A stretch of 64,000 nucleotides of DNA from Physcomitrium patens (GCF_000002425.4 NC_037275.1:9472533-9536532), one strand, 5' to 3'. Positions 1-13,060 are shown, counted from the first letter of the stretch. The notes: generated from the sequence alone by a model not told the origin. Numbers and translations are program-made.

Positions 1-2265
1 TTGAAATATTTTTTTGGTATATAACATACTTAAGCAAGAAAACAAAATCTTCAAAATAGTTTGTGTATATAATTAATCAAATTGATTTATTTTTTATATT
101 CTTTTGATAAATAGTTAATTATAAGACCATATCTATATATATATATATATATATATAATAATAAAGTAAAAAATTACAATAGAATTCAATTTAAATATAT
201 AAATAGTATAAAATATAATTGCATATATATATATATGTATATAAATATTTATATATTTTAAGTTTTATAATTTTTATATTAATATTTATTTAATTTAATT
301 AAATAAATATATGAATAAATAATAACTAATGTATTTTTTAAAATAAAACTATGATGAATATCAAAATAATATTTGAAATAATTCTTATATATCAAATATT
401 TTCTAATATTTTCTAATATTTTTTGTATTTTATTATTACTATATGTAAATTAATTATTGTAGCTGCATCAAAATACATAAATAATTTTGAAAAGTATATA
501 AATAATAGACATCTATAATAGTTTTTAATCAATTAATAAACATATATGATTATATTTGAAATATGTTATAAATGAATATAACTACTTTATAAAAAAAGCA
601 AGTAATATTTTAAAGTTGCATTGCTAGTTTTCTTAATCAATCATTTATATAATTGATGAGATAATTTTTTAATATTGAGCTATGTCCAACTAACAAAAGT
701 AAAAGATAGCACAAACACAATAAAAATATTTTTCACAAATTTATTACTATTAATATCATACAATTTAAAAAGTCAATATACTAATTCTCTTCATTATATA
801 TTCTCATATATACTAATCTTGCTCAATGTATTGCTATAGAACTTATTATAAAATCTATTAATAAAAATGATTCTATATTGGAAAGATAATTATAATTATA
901 GTACAATGTTTAGGATTACATTATAATGCAAGGTGCATAGAAACATTATGTCATACCACAAGATGATTGCCTTTAAGTAGACTCAATGACAATGCATTAT
1001 GTAGGAAAGCTTCAAATCTTAATAAATTCCATATTTATCCACTAATTCCCTACAACTTAGATGTGTAGAAGGTTATATAGACTTCAATGAGAAGATGGAT
1101 GGATATATGTGTGGAATGATTTTATATGCAGATAGTCTTGTAAATAGATGTGTATATAAAAGAAAAAATTATTGAAGACATCATTTGTAGTGTAGGGCAT
1201 ATATTCTTGTTGGTTCTTCTATTTTTGTTTTATTTTATTTTACATTTTTGAATTTTGGCCAATATCATTTTTTTGTTTGATTTAATCTTATTTATGGATT
1301 GAAGTTTTTAAATTAAAATTTTGCTAATAGTTGAATGTAAATCTTAAGAAGTAGTTACAAAATACAATTAGAATCATTTAACTATATCTACAAAAGGTTT
1401 TTTTTAAAAAAATTATTATAATATACTTAGCAATAGATTATTTTTTTAATTATAATTTTATATTTTGGCACTATCATGACGTATTTATTTTCATTAGTAA
1501 TTTAGAATCTTTCTTCTAGTGTCTTTTGCTATAATAATTATTTTTCCAAAGCAATATGTAATTGATGCACCAATTAATTGATATCTTCAACACATGGTTG
1601 GTACTTAGTTTTCTTAAGAGAGTTGGTTGCATTATCTCTATTAAATTTTGATCTATTTATGTAACTAATATATTTTAATAATTGATTTAATTAAAATAAA
1701 TAATATTTGTTCCTTGTCTTTCTTTTGACATGTTCTTCTGGAATGGTACCAATTATATCATTTTGTGAAGCAATACAAACACTTTCATTTACAACTTTAA
1801 TCTTTTTTGAAATTAAAACTTAACCTGTTATATATTATATATGTAAAAAAATGTGATTTTAAAAAAACAATTCTATTTAATTATGCTGCCACTGTACATA
1901 CATATCTATTTGATTTACAAACAAAAAAACATATTTTGTTTTTGTTTATTTGTTTGTTTTTGTAGTTTTTTATTTTATTTAATTTTTATATTTTTAATAA
2001 ACCAATTTTTTTTTTTTCATAAAAACTATGAGAGACTTATTTTTTTATTATACGAATATTCCTTTAGGATTCCTACTAAAGAATTTGATAGAAACAATAT
2101 CAACTCTAATCATCTTAAAGACACTCTATAAATTATCAAACCTCATTGCTATTTTAGCCATATTTTGTTCATTTTTTTTCTTTTATCTTCTTGTGTCCTA
2201 TTTTTAATTTATATTTCTTATATTTTGTAAACTTTTTTCAATGTATTTTTTAGTTTCTTTAATTA

Positions 2266-2309
<44 letters not shown>

Positions 2310-2449
2310 TACTAAGACCGACCTTGTTATCAATAACTTGTGTTTTTAAATATTAGCTTCAACTTGATTAATGGAGTTGATTAAACTTAATAAGATTAAA
2401 TAAATTTATTAAACCAAATTTAACAAATTGAGTATTTTTTAACTTCCTA

Positions 2450-2491
<42 letters not shown>

Positions 2492-3216
2492 CATAAGAAA
2501 AAAATTGTATATTTTTATAGATTTTAATTTAATTCTACCTAATGTTTAATAAGGTTTTTTTTTGTAAAAATTAATAATATATAATAATAATAATATAAAA
2601 TTCAACATTTAAAACTAATTGTTAGTAAAACAGAATATTCACTTTAAGATTTTTAGAATAATAATTCCTTATTTTTTTCTTCATATGTTTAGATACTGTA
2701 TGTAATTTTAAAATTTTAATTTAATGCAATAAAATTTTAATTTCTGATTTACTATATAAAATGTTTTATTTAGAGTTATGCATATTTTAGTAAAATAAAT
2801 TCAATTTTCAATTTATATTTGCTTATATTGATTCAACATATTTTATAAGATGTATATATCTATTTTTTCATTAAAATAAGAAGTTTTTGTTTGTATACAC
2901 AAAGTAATTTTGTGCTAAAAGATAGTTTTGTATTGTATTTTTGTCAAAAATTCATAAGACCATTCTAAGCAAATTTAAACTTTGTTGTTGATTTTTTTAT
3001 ATGCTACTGACTAAAAATGTAAAAAAAATAAATAAATATATAAAAAATACAAATTCATTAGTTTAGAAGTCTAAATAAATTTAAATTGTTATAATTTGAC
3101 ATAGAGTAATTTATTGTACATAGAAATATTTAATTAATACTCATGTAAGAGTGCATAAAATAATGATAAAGAAAAAGATAAAATTAGAACTTGGTGTTTA
3201 TGAGTTTAGATTCAAA

Positions 3217-3255
<39 letters not shown>

Positions 3256-3500
3256 CAATATTCTAATACATTTACTTTAAAAAAATAAATTTTCCAATTT
3301 TTTTATATTTATGAGTAAGTTTATTTGATTCATGGTTAAAACTGTGAGCATCATGTTTCAATGTTATATGGTATATGAATATTCATTAACAATTTGTTGC
3401 AACATATTACCCATGAATTAAAGTAAAGAATGTAAATATTTACATATATATATATATATATATATATACAGAAATACTTATGTATATGTGTTGATAGTAA
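1..3500. other. AT-rich spacer, no gene seen
   Basis: This stretch is very AT-rich, with stops in all frames. The only ORF of any size (1853-2131, +) encodes a low-complexity Phe/Leu/Ile/Lys peptide, as expected by chance from such DNA. It contains (AT)n tracts at about 134-157, 2268-2303, 2459-2487, 3219-3250 and 3445-3469. No transposon protein was readable here, although old transposon debris is likely. Confidence 0.7.
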
Positions 3501-3718
3501 CACATATCATGTTCCATGTGTGTTAACTCGTCTTAGATTGGATAACGACACAACATATCTCCATCCACAACCAATTCAAAATTCATACTCATCCACCCAC
3601 GCACTCATAAATTCATCCAAATCGCACGCACAGCCTAGATCATTCATCCAACCCTGACTGCGCGGGCGAAGAAAGAAACCAACGAGCCCAGTCCGGCCCG
3701 GCCCGGGGCAGCGTTGCA

Positions 3719-3874
3719 ATGGCACCGAGATTCGAATCTGCTGCTGCTGCTGCGGCGTCGTGGCGCGTTCATGAAGCTAGAATCCAAGCTTTTTGCGCAA
3801 TGGGCACCCTCAATCTCCTCCTCGACGTGATGTCCACTCACTCTCAATCAACAGTCCCGGACATGCATACATAG
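3719..3874 (+). other. Possible upstream ORF, 51 codons
   Basis: An ATG at 3719 opens a 51-codon frame ending in TAG at 3872-3874. The peptide begins MAPRFESAAAAAASWRVHE and shows no recognised domain. It lies in the presumed 5' leader of the START-domain gene, about 2 kb before that gene's start codon. It may be a regulatory upstream ORF or a chance frame in GC-rich leader DNA. Confidence 0.2.
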
Positions 3875-4607
3875 CCTTGAGTGTTGTGGTCTTCTTTCTT
3901 CGCATTGGGCTGCGAAAAGAGCAGGAAGGAGAAGGAGGAGGAGCAAGACTAAGAAGAAGGGGAGTGTTGCCCTCCGTTGGAGTCCGACGAGTGGTCGCCG
4001 TCGCGTCTCGTCGCGTCCTCAGATTTTGGGGGACTGCACGGGTCCGGAGCTGCAATTACGCCCCCCAACCCATTAAGCGTATAATAAGCATACGGAGCTT
4101 TTATCGACCTTTCCGGTGCGGGTTCTGCGCGTGGATATGGTTTTCCTGGCACCATGTGTCGTGTTGTGTGTTGTGGGCGCTTAGAACCGGACAACGCCTG
4201 ATGTCCCCCGAGATGGACCGATACTACACCCTAGATTCACAATCGCTCCGTCGTGCTACATGGCATACCGGTCTTAGATTCCGCTCCTCCCCTGCTCTCA
4301 CCCTTGCGGGGAGTTTCTGAGCTCCTTCTTTGCCGATCCAGATTCCAGGCCCTGTCTCGGTTTACAATGGCTTTTGTGGTTTCTGGGTTGTGAGGATTCG
4401 CAGTGGCGTAGGTCGGGTTTGCTCCCAGCGGCCATGTGTGGACGGTGAGCGTTGGGTTTCATTTTGAGAAGTCTGGAATCCGTGATGAGTTCTTTTTGTT
4501 GGTTGGAGTTTCATCCTGGGTGATGCTTGAGATTGTAGCTGCTTCGAAGCGTTGTTTCGGAGTGGGCGTAGTTTAGGTCTGGGGATTGCAGAGGGAGGGA
4601 GAACGAG

Positions 4608-4608
<1 letters not shown>

Positions 4609-4648
<40 letters not shown>
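4609..4648. repeat. (GA)n microsatellite
   Basis: A run of about twenty GA units lies in the presumed leader of the START-domain gene. GA/CT tracts are common in plant 5' leaders and promoters. Confidence 0.9.
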
Positions 4649-4653
<5 letters not shown>

Positions 4654-5929
4654 CGAGCGAGGCACATGTAGGAATTGGTCTCTGTTTTTAGCCTTTTAGA
4701 GACGTGCAATCGGAAATCGGCACTGGGTGTCGTGTTTAGATTCTCTGTTTTGCTTCTTGTTTTGTAATCAGCCGTGGAATTTTACTGGATGTTCCTTTTT
4801 CTTCTGCTTCTTCTTCACACTCTTCTTCCGCTAAGGCTACTGTGTACTAGACTTTGTATCTCTTTGGGCACGCGCTTCCTTTTGCTGGAGTATGCACAGT
4901 TTCATTTCAATGTAATCTGCTGCATGGGTGCTTGGCAGGGCTCCATCTTTCTGAATTTGAATCATACCCCTCTTTCAGATCAAGGTATTATGGTCATTTC
5001 CATAGTTCTTGGAGGTGGATGTGTTAGCCAACCGTTCCGTCTAAGAATCTTCTTGTTGTTCACGTTTGGCATCGTTTAGTCGAGCGCTACTGCCAGGAAA
5101 TCGGCAAGGCTGGCTTCTTTGCAGGCGTTACTTCTGTATTTCATTTTTCAGTGGCTCTGTGATGTCTACTCCCTCCTCTGAGTCCTTTCAGGTGTCACCG
5201 TTCCGTCAATCAATCTCTCTTTGGTCGTTTTCTATCGCAATTTTGTTTCCTTGTGGCCGATTGCCCTCATCTCCTTCCTTGCACGTGTTCTAGATGCAGA
5301 GTTGTGTGTATATCGAACTCTGCGTGTTTGTGGTTTTCGTTTGTGTAAGATTACAGCTTAGTGTGCGTCTGAACTTGACTATCTTTTTTTATTTCTTTCT
5401 TACTGAAGCCCGGGAGTTTCTTCCGAACCTAAAACAATACGTTTGTTGATGTTCCTATTCCAGTTGCAGAAGATTTTGCGTCTTCAAACGAACAAGAAAA
5501 AGCTATTGAATTTCCCTATAGTTTGGGATTCGCGTGTATGCGAGGACGATTGGTTCCAGATGCTTTGTTTCAAGCTCATGGCAACCTTCCCCGTTTGCGC
5601 TTTGAAGTTGTCATGTAGTCGAAATCAAGAACACAAGAAGAATTGGATCGGAGTCTTGGGTGAAATGTGTTCATTCTGAATCATCAAACACAACTCGTGC
5701 TCTTGCGACAGCTGAAGAACGCAGCAAAGACCAAGTTCATCAATATGGTGATGCAAAGAAGAGGATATCTTGCAGACAGAAAGGAGTCGTGACTTATGAG
5801 AGTGAAAAGGACAGCGACAAGACTTGGGGCATCTGGGGGGGGGGGGGGTTCTTGATAGTCTGGTAGAGAGTTCAGACGCAGAAGTAGTGGAAATCGTATA
5901 TCTTCTCTCTCTAACAAAATACGACCGAA

Positions 5930-8472
5930 ATGGGAGTGAGCAAGTACTATGTAGTGGACGAAAGGGCTTTGGCAAGTTGTGGATTGAACATGTCGGGCAG
6001 CGACGATTGGACGAGGATGAGTTGGACAACAGTGTGGACCACATGGCTTGCACTTGGAATCATATGCGTCTTTTCATTGTCTAAGGCAATCTTCTTCATT
6101 TGGCGGCGACCTGTCGTTAAATCACAAGAAGCTTCTCTCTCAACGTAAGGGCTGGAACACGCAGAAATGATTTTTGAATGTTGGGGGTCGTCATGTCTCT
6201 TTGTTTCACTTTCTTTTCCGCGGATGTCAGTAGAATTAGTCGTCTTTGTTAAGTTTCTCTTGAATGATCTGTTCGTGAAACGTTTGTTGGATTTCCTCGT
6301 CCTGGCTGTTGGTTTGTTTGAAATAATATTTAGCAATGGGTGTGGTTAGCTAGAACAAGAGGTACCTAGCGCATGAGGGGTTTGAGTAAGAGAAAAACCA
6401 GATAAAGAAAGTTGTAATCATTCAAACAAGTGTATTGCTCAATTACCTCGTGGTAGAGATTTTTGGATTTTAGAGCTCGTTTGCTGGGAGTGATTATTGA
6501 CTAAAAACTTCGATGTCTGCAGAATTGCGAAAGTTGGATCTGCAGCATCCACTCGTGTAACGGAGGAAGACTTGGCGCAGGTTCTGTCAGTTTTATCTCA
6601 GGATGATAATGGTGAAAACAGCCAGTGGGAACAGGTCATTGACAAACAGAATGATTCCGTGAGCTACACTGCTAAACGGCGAGATCCAAAGGTTCCACAC
6701 AAATCCTAACTAGCTGAATTACTTACTGATTTTCCACAACATCTTGATACACTTTTTAGCTCATAATCTCAGTGTTCTAAGTGAAAATTATCACTAGCTA
6801 TATCTTTGCTGTTGGTATTCCGATTTGCGTTTCAAATTCTTTTGTTCTCTGACGTTTGATTAATTAGATGTAGTTGAGAGATTCGATGAGATTGTTGTGG
6901 CTTACTGAATTCGATGGCGTGCAGGATGGAGGAGCGACCGAATATCTAAGCACCACAGTGCACGAAAATTGTTCAACTCAAGTGGTGCGCGACTATTACA
7001 TGGACAGTGACTTTAAAGCAGGGTGGGACAGAACTTTAGTGCAGCATAAGCAGCTGGAAGTTTGTTCGGTAACAGGGACGGAGGTTGGAATTCTGGTTAA
7101 GAAATTTCCTCTCATGACCGCAAGGGAGTATGTCCTGGCGTGGCGCCTTTGGGAGGGTGAAGACGAGTCATATTATTGTGTGATCAAGGTAAATTAGCTT
7201 TCGGTTCGTGAGGAATATGCACGTGGTAATGCTTCATGAGTTCTCTCTGAGCATTTTTTGAATTTCGGAAGAATAGTAGAATTTTGTGGAGATACATGAC
7301 GTATAACAATGGTAAAGCTGATTTATGGTCACGTTCATTGGGTAGGCGTGCGAGCATCCTGATGCTCCGAACCAGGTGAAGTACAAGCGTGTGGAGGTTT
7401 ATAATTCTGGGTGGCGTATCCAGAAAGGTTTGGTAACTTTACCTTAAGTCTTGATGCTTCATGGTTTAATAATAGTTAACCATTTTCAATCTTAGATCGA
7501 CGTTCTATTTTCATTAAAGTGTCGTCATGCATTTGTACAAGCACTTGTTAAGTTTTTGAAGTCGTTCGAACGAATCCTTATCTATCGCCGAATCATAAGT
7601 GAAGTAAAGTTCGTCGCCTCCAAAACTGATCATTGTACTCTTCGCTTATCTCGATCTAGTTCCTGGAAGAGCAGCAGTCGAAGTTAAAATGATTCATCAA
7701 GAAGATGGAGGCATGCAGCGAGAAATGGCTAAAGTAGCTTTCAAGCGTGGCATTTGGAGTTATGTACTTAAGATGGACACTCAGCTCCGACGTTACGTTT
7801 CAAATTATGGTCAGCTGAAAAAGGATTCAGTTAATGCTGTCTCTCTTGCTCAGAAGGTGCCTAGCTGCTACACTCTGATTCCAGGCGTGGTTCTCACGAA
7901 ATGCTTAAAATGGTTCTTTTAGGAAAGCTTGGCCGAATTTCAGTTTGTCGTGCATGGATAAGGAAGTTTGCACCTGAATAACCGTTTTTTCTTCCTCAGC
8001 ATGCACCGTGATGGAAGAAATTGAATACTGGGAATCGTTATCGCTACCCGAATGCGTGTCTTGGAAAAGAGAGGTCTAAGACTGACATGTCCAATCTTTA
8101 GTTTCATTTCGCATACGTCGTGTGTCTGTTTACAATCTGAAGATAGCTGCTGGACTGCAGGTACCTGAATCACTGCAGGCGACGTATGGTTTGGGGTCGA
8201 ACTCACGTCAAGAAATCACCAATGTTGGGTACCAGAGAGAAGGTAGTGACAAGCGGCAACTTGGTCGGCAATCGTCGCAGAGGAAGCTGGCAAAGGGGCT
8301 GCTGTTAGTTGGGGGCGCAGTATTTTTATCTCAAGGCTCTGCATCCCTTGGGGCCAAAATTGCCACAGCTTGTATCGTAAATCGAGCCATGCGGCCTGAA
8401 GGCTCCTCAAATTTTCTCAAGAGGATTGTTGACAGGACTCGGGTGCACAGAGTTCGTAGAGATGTTTTGTAG
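5930..8472 (+). CDS. Membrane-anchored START-domain lipid-binding protein (six exons)
   Basis: Exons 5930-6144, 6523-6691, 6925-7188, 7346-7427, 7660-7856 and 8161-8472 join in frame at GT/AG sites to give 412 residues. Residues 37-58 form one membrane segment ending in an Arg-Arg-Pro stop-transfer patch. Residues about 105-310 are a START fold. Its family blocks are readable as EYLSTTVHENCS (exon 3), REYVLAWRLWEGED (end of exon 3) and a WRIQK-VPGRAAVEVKMIHQEDGG junction (exons 4/5). A second hydrophobic stretch lies at about 354-380, followed by a basic tail. Plant relatives such as At4g14500, At3g23080 and At1g55960 share this layout and are annotated as polyketide cyclase/lipid-transport proteins. 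I infer a lipid-transfer or sensing role at a membrane, but the ligand is unknown. The start was chosen because it gives the N-terminal membrane segment of the family. The exon 2 donor (GTTCCA) and the exon 4 donor are weak. The frame is intact throughout. Confidence 0.9.
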
Positions 8473-9435
8473 AACACGCGTGTTGAGGTCAATGGACTTT
8501 GTATCATTATTTCAGTTGTAGTTAGTAAGCGGTAAATTATCTGGTCGACGCAATCTGTCAGTGTTGGTGCTACGGTAGACTGCGGCGAAAGAACCTGCCC
8601 TGCTAAATTTCTCATACTATGAAAAGAGTTGTAAAGAGGCGGTATGGGTTCCAATGAATCTCGAGTTGGTTGTATCTCAAGATTTCAATCTGACGGCTTC
8701 TGTGAAGAGATTATTACTTCAAAAATATTCTGAAGAGTAAATTTGGTTTGCGAATTCCGTTATGTTCTTCCCAGAGACCACTTCACAACACTCTTCTGCT
8801 GAAAAACAGAGTCGGTAATTATCATGCCTGTGCGAAAATACTCTGATACCAACTCAAGCTAACTGTCTTCATAGCTTTATCTTTGTGCTTGACAAGATCC
8901 AGTGAAGCAACAACCACTTGCAGACCATGAAATAACAAAGCCTTGCTGTGATCCACGTGTGGCATCTTCCAACACAAGTTCTAGTCCAACCGGGTGAGAC
9001 AATAACATGGTGTCCAGGTTCAGCCGCCATCTCTTTTCTACTGGATTTTAGTCACCTGTCGAGTGGTGAATAATCGGCTCAGGATCTCTAGTCATCAGAG
9101 TCACCGATTCTCTCCGAAAGTGGATAATATCTTGATACCCAAGATACCTTTTTAGTGTCCTAACGACGAGGGTACAGATAAGTAACAGCGATAAGTTACA
9201 ACAGATATGATGCTCCACTTAATATCGAACATGCAGGAGATAGCTGTTTTTCTGAAGAAGGTTCTCAGGAGTAGGTGACAGAGTAGCATCGGAGTGTCAT
9301 CGGAATGGCTCCGCTTGTTGCTTCGTTTTGGTGCCTTCTTTCCTCGCTATTATCTTATGCAGAATTGCAAATTTGGAAATTCATTTACTTCCATAACACT
9401 AGTGTACGTGTACAATTATATCTATACATACACAT

Positions 9436-9476
<41 letters not shown>

Positions 9477-10393
9477 AATGTTTATACACATAAAGATGAG
9501 GTTTCATTTTCAGTTATGATTTTTTATGAGGTATATGATTCTGCTTGGGATAGTATTACTAAACTCTAGACTGGGTTTCAGTGATTGAGAATATTCAGTA
9601 GTGGCACGGAGTTGGATGGTGAGGGTGATGGCAGCTAATGAGTTTTTTTCTTCATAAATCGGGGAAGTGCCCTTTAAATGCAACATAGGGTTTCTGCTGT
9701 TGTAGATTTCGTTAAACAAACTTGCGCTGGGATGTGTTTGCATGGACGTACATGCACGAGCTATGTTGAATAGCTGAAAGGAGGGGCTAGTGGTTTGGTT
9801 TGCAGTTTAAGTCTGTCTTGGGTTGGAATTGGGAACTGCTCCTCTTGATAACATGGAATGATTACGTTGAGGAATTGTTACTGTTAGTTACTCACAAAGA
9901 AGACTTTTCATGACATTCTGCGGGGTTTAAGCAACTTTTGTTCAATATCTGCTTGTACCCGAGGTTTTGTCGTAATTGTTGTATACACAAGTGATGACTC
10001 TTTTTCTCCTCAATCACCGGAATCTTACTCATGACAAAAAATCGTCTGTTCAGAAAACCGTAACACATTGACTGGCGGTCAGCGTCAGCACCTATCATCG
10101 ATGCTGCACTTCCGGCTACGAGCACTTCTTCTTCGGCTGGATGTTCCGGGCTTCCTTTTATCTTAGCTCATCAGCTTAGACATGCACCTAAATCATATGG
10201 ACCAACGTTTCGATCAAGAGGTTAATAGGCCACGGAGTCGCTCTCAAAGCGAAGGATGTGTTTAGGATATCACGTCTTTCCACGCGACATTTGTCAGGTT
10301 CCTGTAGAAATGTAATAAGTAAGCAACTAAGCCTGGACCTACCACAATGCTTGAGGAAAAGTTGGAAAAAGTTACAAGTTCCCGTTACTCCAG
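8473..10393. other. 3' region of the START gene, then unassigned sequence
   Basis: The first few hundred bases are presumably 3' UTR. Beyond that I see no recognisable protein until the pseudogene. A (CA)n(TA)n microsatellite sits at about 9427-9476. Between 10072 and 10411 two overlapping frames encode Ser/Arg-rich peptides of the kind seen in plastid transit peptides. They may be the remains of the first exon of the pseudogene that follows. Confidence 0.5.
9427..9476. repeat. (CA)n(TA)n compound microsatellite
   Basis: Consecutive CA and TA dinucleotide runs. They produce spurious His/Thr/Ile/Tyr ORFs in this stretch. Confidence 0.9.
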
Positions 10394-13060
10394 CAATTCG
10401 AGAACGAAAATAACGACGCCCCAGATTTTTTGCAAGCCTTCAAACCTAAATCTACCAACACGGAATTACTGTTACATTTTGTTCGAGACAGAACCAAGAA
10501 ATCAGTTGATGAACTTGGGAGGCGAGTAACAGTAGGGGATGTTGTATCGCGTGCTGGTTTGAAGCTCATACAAGCAGGCACTGCATTACAAGCCCTTGCA
10601 CTAGACTCTGGAGGATTTTAGAAGCACTGACCAGCTGAAGGTTTTAGTCCTACACAACTCGCTTGTGAAAACTTCGTATTTCATGACCTCGCCCCATTGC
10701 TTACGAGGTGTGTCACATCTGAGTGCTGTAGAGCATGTCCTATTTTTGATAGAAACTGGAAAGGATGGACTTGTCAAAGTGCTGTAGCATTCATTCGGAG
10801 GTATTTCGAGTCACGGTGTGATGGGTTTCAGATGAAGGTGATGTGCCCTACGTTGTGCGTGAAGACTACCAATCTAATCTCATTAGTAACTATTTGAGAA
10901 TGAAGTACGAATCTCTACTGGGAAAGATCAAGGTGATTTTATTGTTTTTCTTGGCAAGATCTTCACGCTCTTCTCTAATTCATATTCGACACCCCCGTAG
11001 TAAATAGATTACTTCCGGTGACATACTGAGAATCTGCTGAAATTCTCAAATTTCAGTTCATTTGGTCAAGCACTTGTTCTCAACGCATTGTTTTGTCTAT
11101 ATATTTATATATATATATATACGAATTTCTTTCGGAACTGCATTGCTTCCATCAATACTCATTGTCTACAGTACAATACTTGTGATTCTATCTTCTGGTA
11201 GAAAGTGCGTGGTAGAGGCCAACAAGCTTTATTCTTTTTCAGGTTTATCCATAATATGCTCTGTAGCAATAAGTTGGGGGTTTCTCACATCCTCCAAATT
11301 CTTGAATGTGTTGTATGCGATCTCTTGGATTGGTTTTTAATGTCTCAGACACACAGCTCGGCTAGGAGGCAAAGTCTTAGCAGAGGAACTTGCGCCATTT
11401 TTGGAAGTACCACCTCACAGTGAGAACACTAAGGCAAGCTACTCTACGAAACTCGTTTATCTGGGATTGATACATGCAGTTCTGCTCTCTCTGCACTATG
11501 AACTTGCTAATGCAGTTTAAATTAGTGATTAATGTCATTTTGTTCACTTTACTGCTTGTTACAATGTATGCCAGGCAGCCGAATCATACGTATTATGTCA
11601 TGCTGCATGTTGATGGTAATCCTGAAATTGATGAGCCTGTAGGCAAATTCGTTGCCAGCTCCCGATACAGTAAATTCATGTTTAGGCTCATCTTCCTCTT
11701 CAGGTTTGCACTGTGTGGGTTTTCTGAGAAGCGCTTGTACTTCTTTATGTGTATCTGAAAGAACCCTGTAACAATTTAATGAGAAGTTTGGATCTTGAAG
11801 GAATGCAATGTTTTAGTGCATGCCGTTACTGAGTGTGGAATTTACTGCTATTTTGAATTGCAAATGTAAGGGAACATTCTTAATAGCTTCCTTTCACTGC
11901 AGCGAACAGCGGTGGATTGGCTTGGTCGGGGAGAGGAGGCATCAACCTTGTTGGGGTTTTTATTTTAAGAAGCATGCTTCGGTTAATATACCACCTTGCC
12001 TACTATCCTTTTATTCCTTTTCCGTTCACAGAGCATGGAACCTGTTCTAGTGACAGATGGCTGATAGCAATTTTTCAGAATAGTAATCCTGAAACTGTCT
12101 CTTGTTCTGTTTTTAATTTTGAAGACGTATAAAGTCTTAAAGTTGTTCCAATCATTATCTAGTTTTCAACTTCCTAGATATACCCTTCCTTATGGAGTCT
12201 TGTATTTTTTTTATCCAGGACTAAAAGCAAATGTCTCTTGTCAGCGACACAGTTTTAAAGTTAATGAGACGCTTGTTGTTCCTGTTTCAGTGACGACTAT
12301 TTGCTTCAGTCTCTTCGCGAAAGTGGCTTTGTTCTATTTGCCGCCAAAGCTCTACCCTTTTACATGTTCGTTACCAAACAAGGTCAAATCACGCGTTCCT
12401 CAGTGGTCTGAAATGTAAGTAAACCAAACCTATTAGCGCAAGCTATGTTAAGAATTACTTGTTCTTAGGTCTCCTTATGTCCTGTTGTTTGTAGCTTCAT
12501 ACTTGCACCACTGTGCACATCAAAATGGTTTTTAATTTTTAATTTTTTTGAATTTATTACATTCTGGCTGTTGATTATTGGTTGCAGGAGTACACAGCCT
12601 CTTTCTTTGCTATTCCAGCCTTTGTGTGGTTCCTGTTGCCTAGACTAAATGGAGGTATAGAACAACTAAATTGTTCCAGGTTGAGTTGGGTGTCTGTCTT
12701 GGAAAGGGCAGGGATCCAGCTTGGCCAAAGGTAATGTAGCAGTGTCTCTTCTCCCTGTTGTGAAATGTATGGCCACATCACCTCATCTTCTTCTTTTATT
12801 GTCTGATGTTAGGTGTTTGTACATGCACCTTATTAATGTTTAGCTCATGTAGTTGCTGGTAATAAGAGGACAAAGTTGCATTTGATACTATGAGTATGCA
12901 TTACTCTATTTTTACTATGTTGCAAATGAAGAGTGCAAGGGATTCTGCAAAACAAACTGTGCTAGGATGTCTCTGTATCATCTACTCATCAGAGAAGGAT
13001 GTATCTGCTCAAGATTATGAAGCTCATCACTGGAAGCAGCTAATGAAGGAAGGGAACTAG
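10394..13060 (+). pseudogene. Degraded copy of a plastid At5g03900-like gene
   Basis: Exon-sized blocks of one conserved plant protein occur in the right order but cannot be joined in frame. Block A (10394-10618, including VDELGRRVTVGDVVSRAGL) runs into TAG at 10619. Block B (10825-10932, VSDEGDVPYVVREDYQ) lacks an AG acceptor. Block C (about 11122-11197, ISFGTALLPSILIVYSTIL) is preceded by an (AT)n tract where its acceptor should be. Block D (about 11349-11433, AEELAPFLEVPP) ends at AAG/GCAAGC. Block E (11575-11669) shifts frame between SYVL and MLHVDGNPEID and again before its donor. Block F (about 11903-11990) retains GGINLVGVFIL. Block G (12588-12730) retains ASFFAIPAFVWFLLPRLN. Block H (12932-13060, SARDSAKQTV to a stop) looks intact. 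TAIR labels At5g03900 an iron-sulfur cluster biosynthesis family protein; its function is uncertain. Sequencing error or unusual splicing is an alternative, but several independent lesions favour a pseudogene. Confidence 0.6.

Larger units (their letters stand above)
3550..5929 (+). promoter_or_regulatory. Promoter and long GC-rich leader of the START-domain gene
   Basis: Base composition changes abruptly near 3530 from AT-rich spacer to GC-richer sequence, as expected at a transcription start. The 2.4 kb before the first supported start codon (5930) holds no ORF resembling a known protein. It has a CTG/CGG-rich patch near 3740, a (GA)n tract at about 4609-4648 and a run of 14 G at 5835-5848. 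A 51-codon ORF at 3719-3874 could be an upstream ORF. Part of this region is probably a leader intron, but I could not fix its ends. Transcript data would be needed to place the start site. Confidence 0.45.

Noticed and set aside
3793-4709. ORFs of 175 and 115 codons on opposite strands in the GC-rich leader
   Set aside because: Arg/Ser/Leu-rich, low-complexity peptides. One runs through a (GA)n tract. No family resemblance and no splice-compatible partners.
9294-9569. ORF starting near a plausible signal peptide (MAPLVASFWCLLSSLLSYAE in the overlapping frame)
   Set aside because: Both frames soon run into the (CA)n(TA)n microsatellite, and neither joins a recognisable exon.
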